A stretch of 64,000 nt of DNA from Acheta domesticus (taxonomy: Eukaryota > Arthropoda > Insecta > Orthoptera > Gryllidae): assembly GCA_031308135.1 (NCBI GenBank), contig JAHLJT010008756.1, positions 133,750,949 through 133,814,948 on the forward strand, read 5' to 3'. Numbering within the stretch: the stretch's first letter is position 1; each line of letters starts with the position of its first letter. The position numbers and the translations under genes were made by a program. Below the pieces are notes generated by a model. The model was not told where the DNA came from. It was given only the letters and a program-made list of their open reading frames with translations, and did no database searches. Shown here in pieces: positions 35,337 through 47,100 of the stretch.

Positions 35337-36945
35337 CTAAGAACGAAGCGATTCTCTCCCAAATGCTGTCTGTCATCAATGATTTTAGCAATGACATCTG
35401 CATGAAGTTTGGTCTTGACAAGTGTGCAAAAGCCAACTTAAAAAGAGGTAAAATGACCACGTCAGAGAACATTGAAGTTGATAGACACACTGTGATTCAA
35501 GATCTTGAGCCAGGTAAAACTTACAAATATCTGGGCATTGAAGAATGTGAGACCATCTTGAGCGACACAATGAAAGAGAGAATTCGCAGGGAGTATTATA
35601 GAAGAGTGAGACTTGTCCTGCAGTCCGCTCTGAACTCAAGGAATAAAATATCAGCAATAGGTAGTTTGGCGGTGCCTGTAGATGAATACAGTTTCGGACT
35701 AGTAGACTGGACTGAGCAGGAAATTCGCATCATGGATCGAAAAACCAGAAAACTGCTTACAATGCATCATGTTGCCCACCCCCGATCTGATGTACATAGA
35801 CTTTATGTGTCACGTCAGGAAGGAGGAAGAGGCCTGAGACAAATTGAAGCCTCCTCGCACAATGCAATAACCGGGATGGGAAAGTATGTAGTCAGCCATG
35901 AAGATGACCCACTAATGAGGCAGGTCATGAAATCTGACCGAAGAATGGGAAACAGAGGCATTGTAAGTGTAGCAAGAATCATGGCGAACAAGACTATGCA
36001 AGACACCCAGAATGACAGACACTGAACTTCTGATGCTGCTTAACTTGAAATTTGAGACACAGAAAATGTTAAAGAAATCGTGGAGAGACAAACCACTCCA
36101 CGGACAATATCTAAAAAGAATGGACAAGGTGCAGATCAGTAAAGATCAATCATTTGTGTGGCTTAAAAGGGGAGGAATGAAGCCAGAATTGGAAGCACTT
36201 GTAATAACTGCCCAAGATCAGGCCTTGAGAACACGACATTATGATAAAGCGGTTCTCAAAATGTCCCAAGATGATAAATGCCGTATTTGTCAGGAACACG
36301 GAGAAACCATTGATCATATTGTCTCAGCTTGTCCAATCCTAGCAAAGGCCAAATACGTTAAAAGACACGACAGGGTGTGTAGATACCTCCACTGGCAGAT
36401 CTGTACCGCCCTCGAAGTTCCGAACACATGCCCCAAGTGGTACAAACACTCACCGAAACCGGTGACGTCTGTTGGATTGTGTACGATATTGTACGACCGA
36501 CAAATTCAAACTGATCGCACGGTAGCAGCAAGCAAACCGGATATAGTCATCCGGAATTTGGAGAACAAATCGTGTTTACTTGTCGATGTTGCTGTATCTT
36601 GCGATCAAAACGTCGTTACCAAGGAGACAGAGAAACGTCTTAAATACAAGAGGTTGGAAATCGAGATCAGCCGAATGTGGGGCGTAAAAGCACAGGTCGT
36701 CCCGATAGTTATCGGAGCTCTGGGATTTGTTCCGCAAAATTTGTGTAAGAACTTATCTAAACTCCCAGGTAATTCAAAAGACTGGGAAGTGCAAGAAATA
36801 GCTTTATTTGGAACAGCCCACATTTGCGCAAAGTATTGTAGAGGCACCGACAGTCCCTAGATCTACCCCTTAGGTAGCTGGTTGCAACCTGGAGTAGATT
36901 TTATATTCAGCCGACACATAACATCTTTAATCGTGATTTAGAGGA
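35337..36945 (+). mobile_element. Dong/R4-type LINE with restriction-like endonuclease, 5'-truncated
   Basis: Begins in the RT thumb (YKYLGIEECETILSD, HPRSDVHRLYVSRQEGGRGL). Near 36000 the frame shifts into a second open frame (36012-36860). That frame holds the zinc motif CRICQEHGETIDHIVSAC (CX2CX8HX4C) and a restriction-like endonuclease signature, KPDIVIRN...CLLVDVAV (PD-X14-D), followed by RMWGVKAQVVPIVIGALGF. This domain order marks LINEs with a PD-D/E nuclease (R2/R4/Dong/NeSL). The position inside TAA repeats on both sides fits Dong, which is known to target (TAA)n. One frameshift separates the two frames, otherwise they are open. Confidence 0.8.
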
Positions 36946-36954
36946 ATAATAATA

Positions 36955-37292
36955 ATACAAACCGAGCGAAGGGCTCAGTGCGTAACGCGCCGACATCATA
37001 GTCGGAAGGTCTGGTTTCGGTCCACGTGCCGGCCATCCTGATCGCAGAATTCGACGTTTCATTCGGTCAGAGGCGAATGCTGAGATGATTAAAAAAGGCC
37101 ACAGCCGCCTCTCATATCTCATCATCCTATTATCTCATAATTCATAATTCAAGGCTTAACAATCTTGTCTTTCCGAGGGATGCAGCCGAAAACCTAATCC
37201 CCATAATGACACACGTTAATCTCTCCCCGGGATAGAATATGACTGGGCCTCGGAAGAGAACACGTAGCGTTGTCAGAAATGGTCGATAGGCA
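36955..37292 (+). mobile_element. tRNA-derived SINE family E with (AAT)n tail
   Basis: The head has box A (GGGCTCAGTGCGTAACGC) and box B-like GGTTTCGGTCCACG. The body includes TCTCTCCCCGGGATAGAATA and the 3' end runs into (AAT)n. It lies between two Dong/R4-type LINEs. The TAA-type tail suggests mobilisation by that machinery (inference). Confidence 0.6.
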
Positions 37293-37324
<32 letters not shown>

Positions 37325-37346
37325 TAATAATAACAACAACAACAAC
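37293..37346. repeat. (AAT)n/(AAC)n microsatellite
   Basis: About ten AAT units followed by imperfect GATAATAATAAC and AAC units. Abuts the 5' end of the next Dong/R4-type element. Confidence 0.9.
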
Positions 37347-39235
37347 TCCACCTAGTACTTGGTGGTAGAGCTTGAGTATCCCCATGAGCCTCCGAGCTAT
37401 GTCAGTGGTAGACTAGCTACTGGTAGTTGCTGCTGAAAAGGTCCCATGCTGAATAGGTTGAAGGTGTCAGGTGAGACGAAGAAGTACTCCAGAGGAGAGT
37501 GGGATGTAACTTGAGACAGATGAGTCATGAATCATTGAATTTCCTGTTATCGGCCTATCGAGAGTACAGGAGAGAAACTGGCTTGGCACACCAGGTCAGA
37601 ACCTTGCATTAGCCTACGAAGCAGGCTGCCTTCAGCGGTCAGTGAAAATCCCGTAGAGTTTAGTAATGCCGACTGGCGACCGGAGGAGCCCTTTGCTGAG
37701 CCCTTCGGGGGGGGGGGATGTCCCGAGGCCACTCTCGGTCGCAGTAATCTATGAACTCGAACTTGCGTCCAGTGAATCTTCACATAAAACCAATGAGCAA
37801 AATGGATAGAACAAGCAATGCAATGAATCTTAACGCGCCTTGTTCTACTAATGTCCCATACCTGCTCAGAAACCGAGCTAATAGCATCTTGTCGACATCT
37901 GTCCATCCCACGGATGTTAGGTCCAGGGACCCAGCTCGAAGCCATCGTCAGAGATGGACCCGGGATGAATTGAAGGAGGTGATGTGGTGCTATTACTATG
38001 AAAAAGCGAAAAATGGGGGTTCATAAATAGAAGTTTTTAAGATATTGTGAGAGCGGAACCCAGATATGAGACCTACCCTATACTCAAAGAAGCTTGCCGG
38101 TCAACGACGATACATACTCAGCAGTGGAAAATTCACAGCAGAACATCTTGCAGACATCCAGAGAAAGCGCAGTATGTTCTTCGATCGAACTACCCATACG
38201 ACGATCACGTAGAAATTGAAAATGATGGTCCTGTTGAAGGTTTACCTCTTTCCAATGAAGCATACGTCAGGGGTGAAAATTCATCTGCCAATGAACAACA
38301 CGATAAGGACATGATGCGAAATCCCCTTCTATGCGAGATAGATAGTTCTTCAACTTCCATTCGAATCTCGTGCACCGTTGGGAAGAATATACGAAAATGC
38401 CAAAGCCAAGAGAGTGCTAGATATAATGAAATCTCTCTTAAATGAGGTGGAACAGATCCTAGGTAGAGATCTAGATATTATTGAAATCAATCACATCGTG
38501 TATGCAACTGGATCTCTGGTATCTCAGATAATTTTGGGGGCAGCCAAGAACACCAATGGCTGTCCGCCCAACAGAGTAAACAGCCCCGTATCAATAGGGA
38601 CGAAAAAAATTATGAAACGAATAGCCGACACCCGACGTGAAATATCACTCATTGCAGAGGCATCTTCCAAATCAACAAACACCTCTAAACTTCAACGAAA
38701 AATATTCAATGTTGAACAAAAATACCTAATTGAAAATGACACAAGTAGACTAATGGTAGCCGAGATAAAAGAGAAAATCCAAGCATGATCTCAACGCAAT
38801 AGACGTTACAGATGTATGCCAATCTGACACAAAAACCGAATAGCAATGCTTCAAAAGATGACGTCGAAGCATTTTGGGGAGGAATCTCAAAGGAAACCAG
38901 ATCCTACAACAAAGATGAATCTTGGATTCAATCTGAAGTAGATGCTGCTGATGGACTCATGGAAACAGTGGAACACGTTCACGAATTCTCGGAAGAGGAC
39001 CTCTTCCAAGCAATTAAGAACATGGTAAACTGGAAATCCCCCGGGATTGATAAGATTTACATAATAAGATTATTATGTAAGACTTGTGCTGCAATCCGCT
39101 CTGAACTCTAGGAATAAAATATCTCCAATTGGTAGTTTGGCGGTGCCTGTGGTCGAGTACAGTTTCGGACTAGTGGACTGGACTGAGAAAGAAATTCGAA
39201 TCATGGATAATAAAATCATTGCCGGGCACTAATAA
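37347..39235 (+). mobile_element. Dong/R4-type LINE, 5' end intact, RT core deleted
   Basis: A leader of ~400 bp after the AAT tract is followed by an N-terminal region with a Myb-like stretch (RWTRDELKEVMWCYYYEKAK), then frames at 38047-38788 and 38812-39060 leading to the RT entry motif NWKSPGIDK. The sequence then jumps within about 20 bp to the RT thumb (CAAIRSEL, near GGCGGTGCCTGTGGTCGAGT), which corresponds to 35600-35740 of the other copy. The catalytic RT boxes are therefore deleted. Several stops and frameshifts are present. Confidence 0.7.
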
Positions 39236-40060
39236 AGAAAAAGTGGATAAATCCAATTGCTAAATTAAGAAGAAAATCCCCTAACATGTGGTGAGCCAGA
39301 ATCCTTTTTTTGTGGGTTCTTGATACCGAAAAACCAATTGAAAGAAAAACGTCTGTCCGTCTGGCTGTGAACAACGCTAACGACTAAACCGTCCAGCCGA
39401 TTTTCTCCAAAATTGATATTCCCCGGTTTATCTGACTGATCTCATGGACCCTTGAATTTGAAACCGATATTTTAATTCTGGGGGGTTCTTTACATGAAAC
39501 CCCTGGGACTTTTTCAAATTTTTAAAAAAAATGTCGCCAACAATTTTTACTAAATTTTGTTGTTGGATAGTCTGAAGATCATTTAAGACAATGGTGTAGG
39601 CCTCATGTTGGCTTAATAAACTGATTTTTCAAAAATTGAAATTTTTCAAATTTTTTCGTCGTCTTCCGACAACTACCATTATGAAGAAACAATTTTTTTT
39701 TAATGAAATGTGTTCAAAAAAACATCTTCAAATAAGGTCATGTTCAACTTTTCAAAAACATGAATATTTTTGCAAAATTTTATGTCAAAAATAGACGATT
39801 TTGTATTTTCTTTAAACCATTTTTTTCTTAAAAACCGCACAACGTTTTTTGATTAAATTGGGACCTTAGATAGCATAAAGGAAGCTTAAGATACTGGTGC
39901 AGGTTTAATGTTGGTTGAAACGCTGATTTTGCAAAAATTAAACAAAATATTAAAAACTTTTCGGCCCTTCCTACAACTACAATTGTGAAGATACAATTGT
40001 TTTTCTTAATGAAATATTTCATCAAAAACAGATCTTTAAAAAAGGTCACGTTGAATTTTT
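39236..40060 (+). repeat. Dispersed repeat family F, copy 2, with tandem degenerate units
   Basis: 39225-39560 matches the reverse complement of 17870-18205. Downstream, two ~315-bp degenerate units (39590 and 39885) share ATGTTGG, CTGATTTT.CAAAAATT and AAGATACAATT-type blocks. Non-coding. 40060-41200 is AT-rich with no gene seen. Confidence 0.5.
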
Positions 40061-41200
40061 CAAAAAAAAAAACGTATTTGTGGAGTTATTGGACCTCAAA
40101 ATTAGTCGTCCCCTCGCCAAAGAGAATTTTAAGCCCAAGAGAATTTTAAACCTATGAGAATTTTAACAATGATAAAAATCGTTTGGTAACCTATTTTAGG
40201 ACCCTGAAATATAGAGAATAAATAACGAAAAATACCTTATTTTAAATATATAAAATTTCATAAAAATTTCATAACAGACTCTTAGCTCAAATTAAAGAAT
40301 ATTATTCTTTATATTAAGGATAATTAACAAATATTATTCGACGAGATTAATATATCAAACAAAAATAGTATTTTATGATATATAATTATAAATATTAATA
40401 CATAATTATATCTTTCAAGCAATCCGCAAAGCTTTATTGAAATTTGCGCAACAATGCGGCAATGGATATTTAAAAAGCGTTTTTGTTGGTTTACTAAGAG
40501 ATAGTGACAGTGATAGCTCATACAAAAGATTATGCACAGAAATTATTGCAATTTATATTGAATAGGTAAATGTTGGATTCACTTTATGAAAATATTTTAA
40601 ATAAAACTGGTTGAACAACTGATTTCAACAAAAATGTAGGAAAACATGCTTATTTTTAAAAAAGCCTTCTTTTTATAAAAAATATGTAATAAAATTGAAG
40701 AAAAGTGATAGAATAAGAAAATATATTGTGAAAACAGCAAAATATGTAAAAATATGTAACGAAAAAATAGGATATTGTGCTAGGAGAGCGATGATTCGCC
40801 AAGATTACAATTTTGAGAACAGTAAATAGAAAGACAAAAATTTTTATTTACATAAAAATCCGGTATTTAGTGAGAACACAACTGCCATGCCATCACTGTC
40901 GTGGCGTTTTGAATTTTGCAACAATGCCAGGGTGCGTCCAAACGTAAACCTCCAAGCTTTTCTAAGAAGTTCTGATAATAAATGCAGCAGCTTGCGAGGT
41001 GACCAATAGGCGCTGGCATCCTGCGGTCGTGTTTGAAAGCAATTTACGAGCTGGAGATCCGGCGCCAAAGCACTTCGTGAAAAGACGTGAGCCTGCTCCT
41101 ATCTTTAGAATTAGCGCGCGGATTTTGGGGAAAAATATTGTAAGTCCAACGCGGGACGTTTCAAATGTAAGCTCTGAGCTGGAAATTAATGTCAAAGATT

Positions 41201-41300
41201 AGATCTCGGTTGTCGAAACGTCGGCTACACGGCCTGGCATGCGGTATTACCGGACAACCGAGATCTGAACTCTGGCCGCGGAAGCCTAAGACTTCAATAT
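41201..41300. repeat. Hairpin repeat family L, copy 1
   Basis: AGATCTCGGTTGTC (41201-41214) pairs with GACAACCGAGATCT (41253-41266). The loop holds CGAAACGTCGGCTACACGGC. The tail GGCCGCGGAAGCCTAAGACT is shared with the hairpin at 46.6 kb. Confidence 0.6.
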
Positions 41301-41387
41301 CAAAGATTGTTATTAATAATTGAATTGCCCGAACGGCGCCAAATTTGAATCATTTATTGGTGCCCATGTGCTAACACTGTCTTTCAG

Positions 41388-41645
41388 GCTGCGGCGGAGC
41401 CGGGGGCCGGGCCAGAGCCGGGGGCCGGGCCAGAGCCGGGGGCCGGGCCAGAGCCGGGGGCGGGGTCAGAGCCGGGGGCGGGGCTGGGGGCGGGGCCGGA
41501 GGCGGGCCCGCGCAAGCACGTGGTGGTGGGCGTGTGCGCCATGGCCAAGAAGTCGCAGTCCAAGCCCATGACGGAGATCCTGACGCGCCTGCAGGAGTTC
41601 GAGTTCCTGCACGTGCACGTCTTCCCGGAGGACGTCATTCTGCAG
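41388..41645 (+). CDS. PPIP5K: PPIP5K exon a (EPGAGP repeats, start of kinase domain)
   Basis: 86 codons from acceptor TGTCTTTCAG to donor GTACGC, phase 0 at both ends. The first ~42 residues are EPGAGP-type repeats (18-bp unit, about four copies), then [20 protein letters not shown], the first strand and loop of the ATP-grasp-associated N domain. No in-frame ATG suits a family start, so at least one upstream exon is expected. Confidence 0.85.
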
Positions 41646-44109
41646 GTACGCTCTCCCCCCTTCCCCCCGCACACACACACACAGCGACGCCCGACGCCCG
41701 AGCAGGGATGCCTTATCGTCTCCTATATTATTTCAGTAGTATACGTACCTTTGGTGGCTCTCACAGACAACCAATCTTTATAAATGAGGTCTCTAAAGAA
41801 AGAGGATTTCACGGAGTCGTGACGAATTGCTCTTTGACTTTAAAAATGTGAAGGGTTTGTTTTAAAAACGCTTCTAAATATTCAAGTCAGATGCAACCCG
41901 CAACAAAGATCGTTTTTCGAATTTGTATTGTTAAATAACTCCGAAATGAAGCGTTTTAGGGTATTAAAAAGTAAAATTTTGAGATAAATGGCCTCAAAGA
42001 AATGTTTCTTACTTTATAATCTTCTTGAGCATTCTATTACATGTTTGCTAGTTCGACACTCAATTCCACCCGACCTGTTCAGAGCCAGTAGAATCTGCAA
42101 GCGTATGTGAAATTACTAATTACTTGATTTTCTCTGCGATTGAATTACATGGGTGTCCCTCTCTAGTCGGTAATAACGTTAAATAAGAATAGTTTGTATT
42201 GACAAAGGTGTATTGTGTTATTATCAATTACAAGGAGACAAATAGAACAAGTGACGAAGGATGAGAGGGTCGTGAAGAAAAATATATACTATTAGAGGCT
42301 TAATATGGAAATGGAAAAATGAGGAAAAGTGTGGGATTTAACACGCGAGATTTCTCACACGGGTACGCTAATTGGGCGCAATTTCGCCAATTGGGCGGAA
42401 AAAAGGAGAAGACTTGCGGGCAGAAAATACATTTTTGGGAATTCCGCTCAATGGGCGGTTTCCCGGTAGGATTTTGGGCGATACGATGCCATATTTTTGC
42501 TTAAATCTTCAATAGTATTTTTTTGAAAAGTTGATGATATATGAAATATTGATGTTTTCTGAATGATATCCACAACGCACAAGCTTTTTGGTTCTGAAAC
42601 GCATACAAATGTACAGTTTTATTATGAGATTTCAGAGCCGGCTTTTTTTTTATTTAGACAGGCATGCCCACCCCTTTCTAATAATTGTACAAATGTTGAT
42701 GACCTACGGTAGGTAGGCTTTATGCACGAGGATTTTAAGTTTTAAAGGTCTGGTGATAGTGCAGCACCTACTGGGAGACCGCTCGGGAGCTTACAGCTTG
42801 TTCCGGCTGGGGCGGTGCCCCGCTGGTGGGAGATATCCGGTTCAGGGGAAAACCCCGCTAGTCGACGGTAGGTCGGCGCCGGATCTCGCCATCCACCGGG
42901 CAAAAAGTCCGAGGATGGCGAGGAAAAACCACGCACTTCACTTACGGGACTAATGATCTCTGCAGTGGACGCGCCCGGAATCACGAACAATCAATCAATC
43001 GACTTTCGAGACCATGGCTAAAGGTCTGTGTGGCGAGTGCATCCCATATTCGGCATATTTGTGGCCGTATACACCAACCCCCAGGAGTTTGGACAAACCA
43101 ATAGAACTAAAAGTTATTTCTTCCTTTCTTAGTGGCTCTCTATTTTACAAACAGGAATGCAAAAGATGCGTGGATCTATACTTGGGTTTTTATTTCTTGG
43201 CGCGTGGGAGCGTGTCATCACAATGGAATATCTCACGGTATTTCGCGTCTTTCTCGGCCATGCCGCCTGATATCGCTAGATCGCGAAATGCCGTGAGATA
43301 TTTCATTTCGAAGACAAGCCCCGGCGCGCCAAGAAATACATGTAAAAACCCAAGTATAAATGGAGATGATCTGATGTAAACAATATCACTAGTTCCTTAT
43401 GCTGACTTCGGCAAACTTCCAGAGAAGGACTTAGAAGGGGCGTTATGGTTGAGCCGCGGAAATAACGACTTATAAAAGTACATAGAGTCATAGACTGTCT
43501 GAAATGCCGCCATTTTGCAGCGAATTCGATGCCGCCTGCGACGGAAGCAAGTGGAGGAAACCTTTGGAAGTTGTGCGTTGACGGCTGTAACCAACCGCTG
43601 CATGAAGAGCAGGAAAGCTTTCTGGGAACCAAATAATTGTTGTGGGTGCATAAAAGTGAATAAATCATTATACAAACGAAACAAAGTGGATATAAAGATA
43701 AACGAGGTACAGTTTGTATTGTTACATTGACCTCAAACGTATCTTGATATAATTTTTGTGCCGTCAGAATAAGTGTGTTTGCACAGAGCACGACTGCGAC
43801 TGAACGTTGCCAATAGTCACTCAAAATAAGAGGAAAAGTGTACATTGCGATGACCTCAATGTCCTGAGCACAGCTATCGTATGAAAATCAAACTTTAGTT
43901 GGTGGGAGGGGAACATCCGTCAGTCTGTAAAGCGCCCCCCCCCCTCTCTAGAGAAAGAGATTCCACGCTCGTGCTCAGGAGTGATATGTTATTCCCATTG
44001 TTTAAAGTATTAATGCTGTATTCGATATTCCGGTATCATTACAGACAGCATTAAGTAGACACAAAAGCAATAGTACCTATATGAAAAAAGTGGATTATCA
44101 TTATTATCA

Positions 44110-44150
<41 letters not shown>

Positions 44151-47100
44151 AAAAGCAACTTTTTTCATGCTTACTGTAGTTTATGAAACACTATCACTTG
44201 ATGTTATTATAATGAAACGCGTACATAAGATCAATTTCTATTTTTAAACTTAATTTTTGGCTCTACTAAATAGGTTTAAAACGTTAAATAGGTTTTTGAC
44301 TGTATCATGCCCCGCGAAGGAATCGACTCCCTACTGTGAAAACAAGGAAAACGACAACGTGGATCCGTGAACGAAATTATTTCTAATATTCTTTTTTAGG
44401 CAATTTTGACGCTTCTTGACTCTGCGGTCCAAAATTGGACACAAAAAGCCTTTGGTCACCGCGTTTTACATAAAACAATATTGTCTGATTAACAAAAAAT
44501 GTTTAACATTTTATTACCGTATAATTTGTACGGGAAGAAACGGAAACGAATTCACGCCATTTAATCCACAAATTGACTTCCAATTGAGGTTTTGAGAATG
44601 CTAATATTGAGAAAACATTTCTAAATTAGCTCGAAAAGAATTATTTGTCTGTCGCTAACACAAATTCTTCGCTTTTAAACTGATATTCGTCGTAAGGATT
44701 TGTTAACTTTTTTTCGTTCTTTATAAAAACTATAGCGTTCTTGAAGATATTTTAAATTTTCCCTTCACTGCAACAAACCGTACATAAATAATGTCGAAAT
44801 AAATTTAGCAAGCCGCAAATTAAACACAGAGCTCAATTGTACACATTTGAACTCGTTCTTCCACTTTGTCTCTGATCCCGCAACGTCCGGAGTGCAACTA
44901 ATTTTATAAAATAACGTCTCTAAGGTTCACGAAATCTCAAAAGGTTTCTGTGCAAATGAGCTCGAAACTTCGCATTTTCAGAAACGCTCAAACGCTATTT
45001 TGTCGAGTAGAGCTCCAAATTTTTAATTAAAATTTTGTGAACAGCTAGTGCTAATGTACAGAATAATATGACATAAATGTCACTTCGATGTTTTCTTATA
45101 TTTTTGAAAAATTAAACAAAAGTCATTAAATTGAAATATCTAACATGCAGTCAATATTCAAATTACGGGTATTTCTTATACATCGTCGCATTTGCGAGTA
45201 CTGTTACTTGAAATAACTTTTTATGATGTTTCTCGAAAACTCAAAAGCTTCAAAATGTGCATTTTCAGAAACGTTCAAACGATATTTTGTCAAAATTGGC
45301 TTCATATTCTTCAACAAAAATCTGCATACATAACCAGGTTTTAATTTTCTGTAATGTTCTTAAAGTCATATTTCAATTTTACCATTAGAAGATCGAAAAA
45401 TTGAAAAAAATGTTTTAAATAATTTCCTTTAGGCGCCAACAGATGGCAGAAGACTTAGGGCAAAACCGAAAAGATAGCCCAGCCTAAAGAGCTAAGGAAA
45501 TAAACTACGAGTAGTACGAGAGTGGGACAAATTTGCTGTTGATTTTCATTCATGACGAGGTTTTACTCTTCTAAAATATTCTTAGTTTTAAGTTTTACCA
45601 TTAGAACACCGAAAAATTAAAAAATATATCAAAAAAATGTGAATTTAGCGGCAGTAGATGGTAGCTGGGAAGAAGGTGGGGCAAAACCGAAAACCGAACC
45701 CAGAGCAAAAAAAACTAGAAAAAGTAACACGAGAAAGTGTGTGCCTTTGTGGGGTTGCAGCGGCCGGTGGAGCAGTGGCCGGCGTGCGACTGCCTGGTGT
45801 CGTTCCACTCGCGCGGCTTCCCGCTCGCCAAGGCCGTCGCCTACACGGCGCTGCGGGCGCCCTTCATCATCAACAACCTGCACATGCAGTTCGACATCCA
45901 GGTACGGATTGGCTCTTCTTTCCTTGCTACGGTCATTAGTAGAGTGCCGTAGGGGGCCGTCCGTAAATTACGTAACGCAAATTTCGAGTATTTTCAATAC
46001 CCCCCTCCGCCTCTCAGTGTGAATCAGCGGAAAACTACTGATTGACAATGACTATTCACTGATGGTGTCAGTTATAACCCTGCCACTGACAATCAGTGAA
46101 TTGAACTGAACAAATCAGTGAAAATCGGGTCCACATTTTGAATCAGTGAAACTTCACTATTTGAGTCAGTGAAATCTGTGAAAACAGCAGCACGTAAACG
46201 ACTGAACAATCAGTGAGCGATGGTGGCGCGGCACTTTTACCACTGACGATCAGTGAAATGCTGGCGGTCATTATGAAAAGGTTCGCATATTCGCAGCTTG
46301 TCAGCGTAACTACACATTTCGACTGAAGATATCAGTGACTTCGGCTCTCACTGATTAAATCAGCGACAATTTCACTGTTTCAAATTCAGAGAGCTTGTAA
46401 CCCCTTTCTCTATCTCTATGTAACGCAGCGTAACGCTGCCCCAGACCTCCTCCCTCCTCCTTTAGCGTTACGTAATTTATGGATGACCCCTAATGATATA
46501 GTTTGACTTTCTGTGTTCAATTCTCAAAATTGTCATCTTGGCGAATTTGGGGAATACTAACACAACATTCAAATTTGAATGATCTTGTTTGTCCGGGTGA
46601 CGCCGCGTCGAAGACTGTGTTGTATCTTATCGTGGTCTTCCTCAGGGCTGGTCTGCTGTCACCCGGACAGCCAAGATCATTCACGTGACTCCGGCCGCGG
46701 AAGCCTACGACTTCAAATATCAAAATTTCTCCAATCGCAAATCCAATATCTCTCCAGGTCTCTCCACCGACAGCGCATCACCCCTTCTGAAACAACTCAA
46801 GGCTCCAGACTGGTCTCTCGAGTTATGTGTAGAAGTGTAGTGCTATATGTGTATAAGGAGGGAGGAAGGAAATTTTGCAATGGAAGCCTAGCCCGTTTCT
46901 GAAGGTACGTAGTGCTGCTCACCAAGGCAGGACGCACCAACGGCAGAGGCTCGGGAAGGATCGCCGCTAGTCACTAGGGGGTGGCACAGTACTTTTGTTT
47001 CCTTGAGGCGCGAGCTATGACAAGCACCAATAAACATCTTACTCATGAACTATTTCGGGAACTTTTCGTGTTATAATATTCGTTAATGGTGACGTGGTCT

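Noticed and set aside
41384..41680. Minus-strand Pro/Gly-rich frame opposite PPIP5K exon a
   Set aside because: Mirror translation of the GC-rich 18-bp repeat; the + strand has the conserved kinase residues.
43303..43845. 180-codon minus-strand open frame
   Set aside because: It runs over one arm of the fold-back MITE, has no recognisable domain and no splice context; judged chance.
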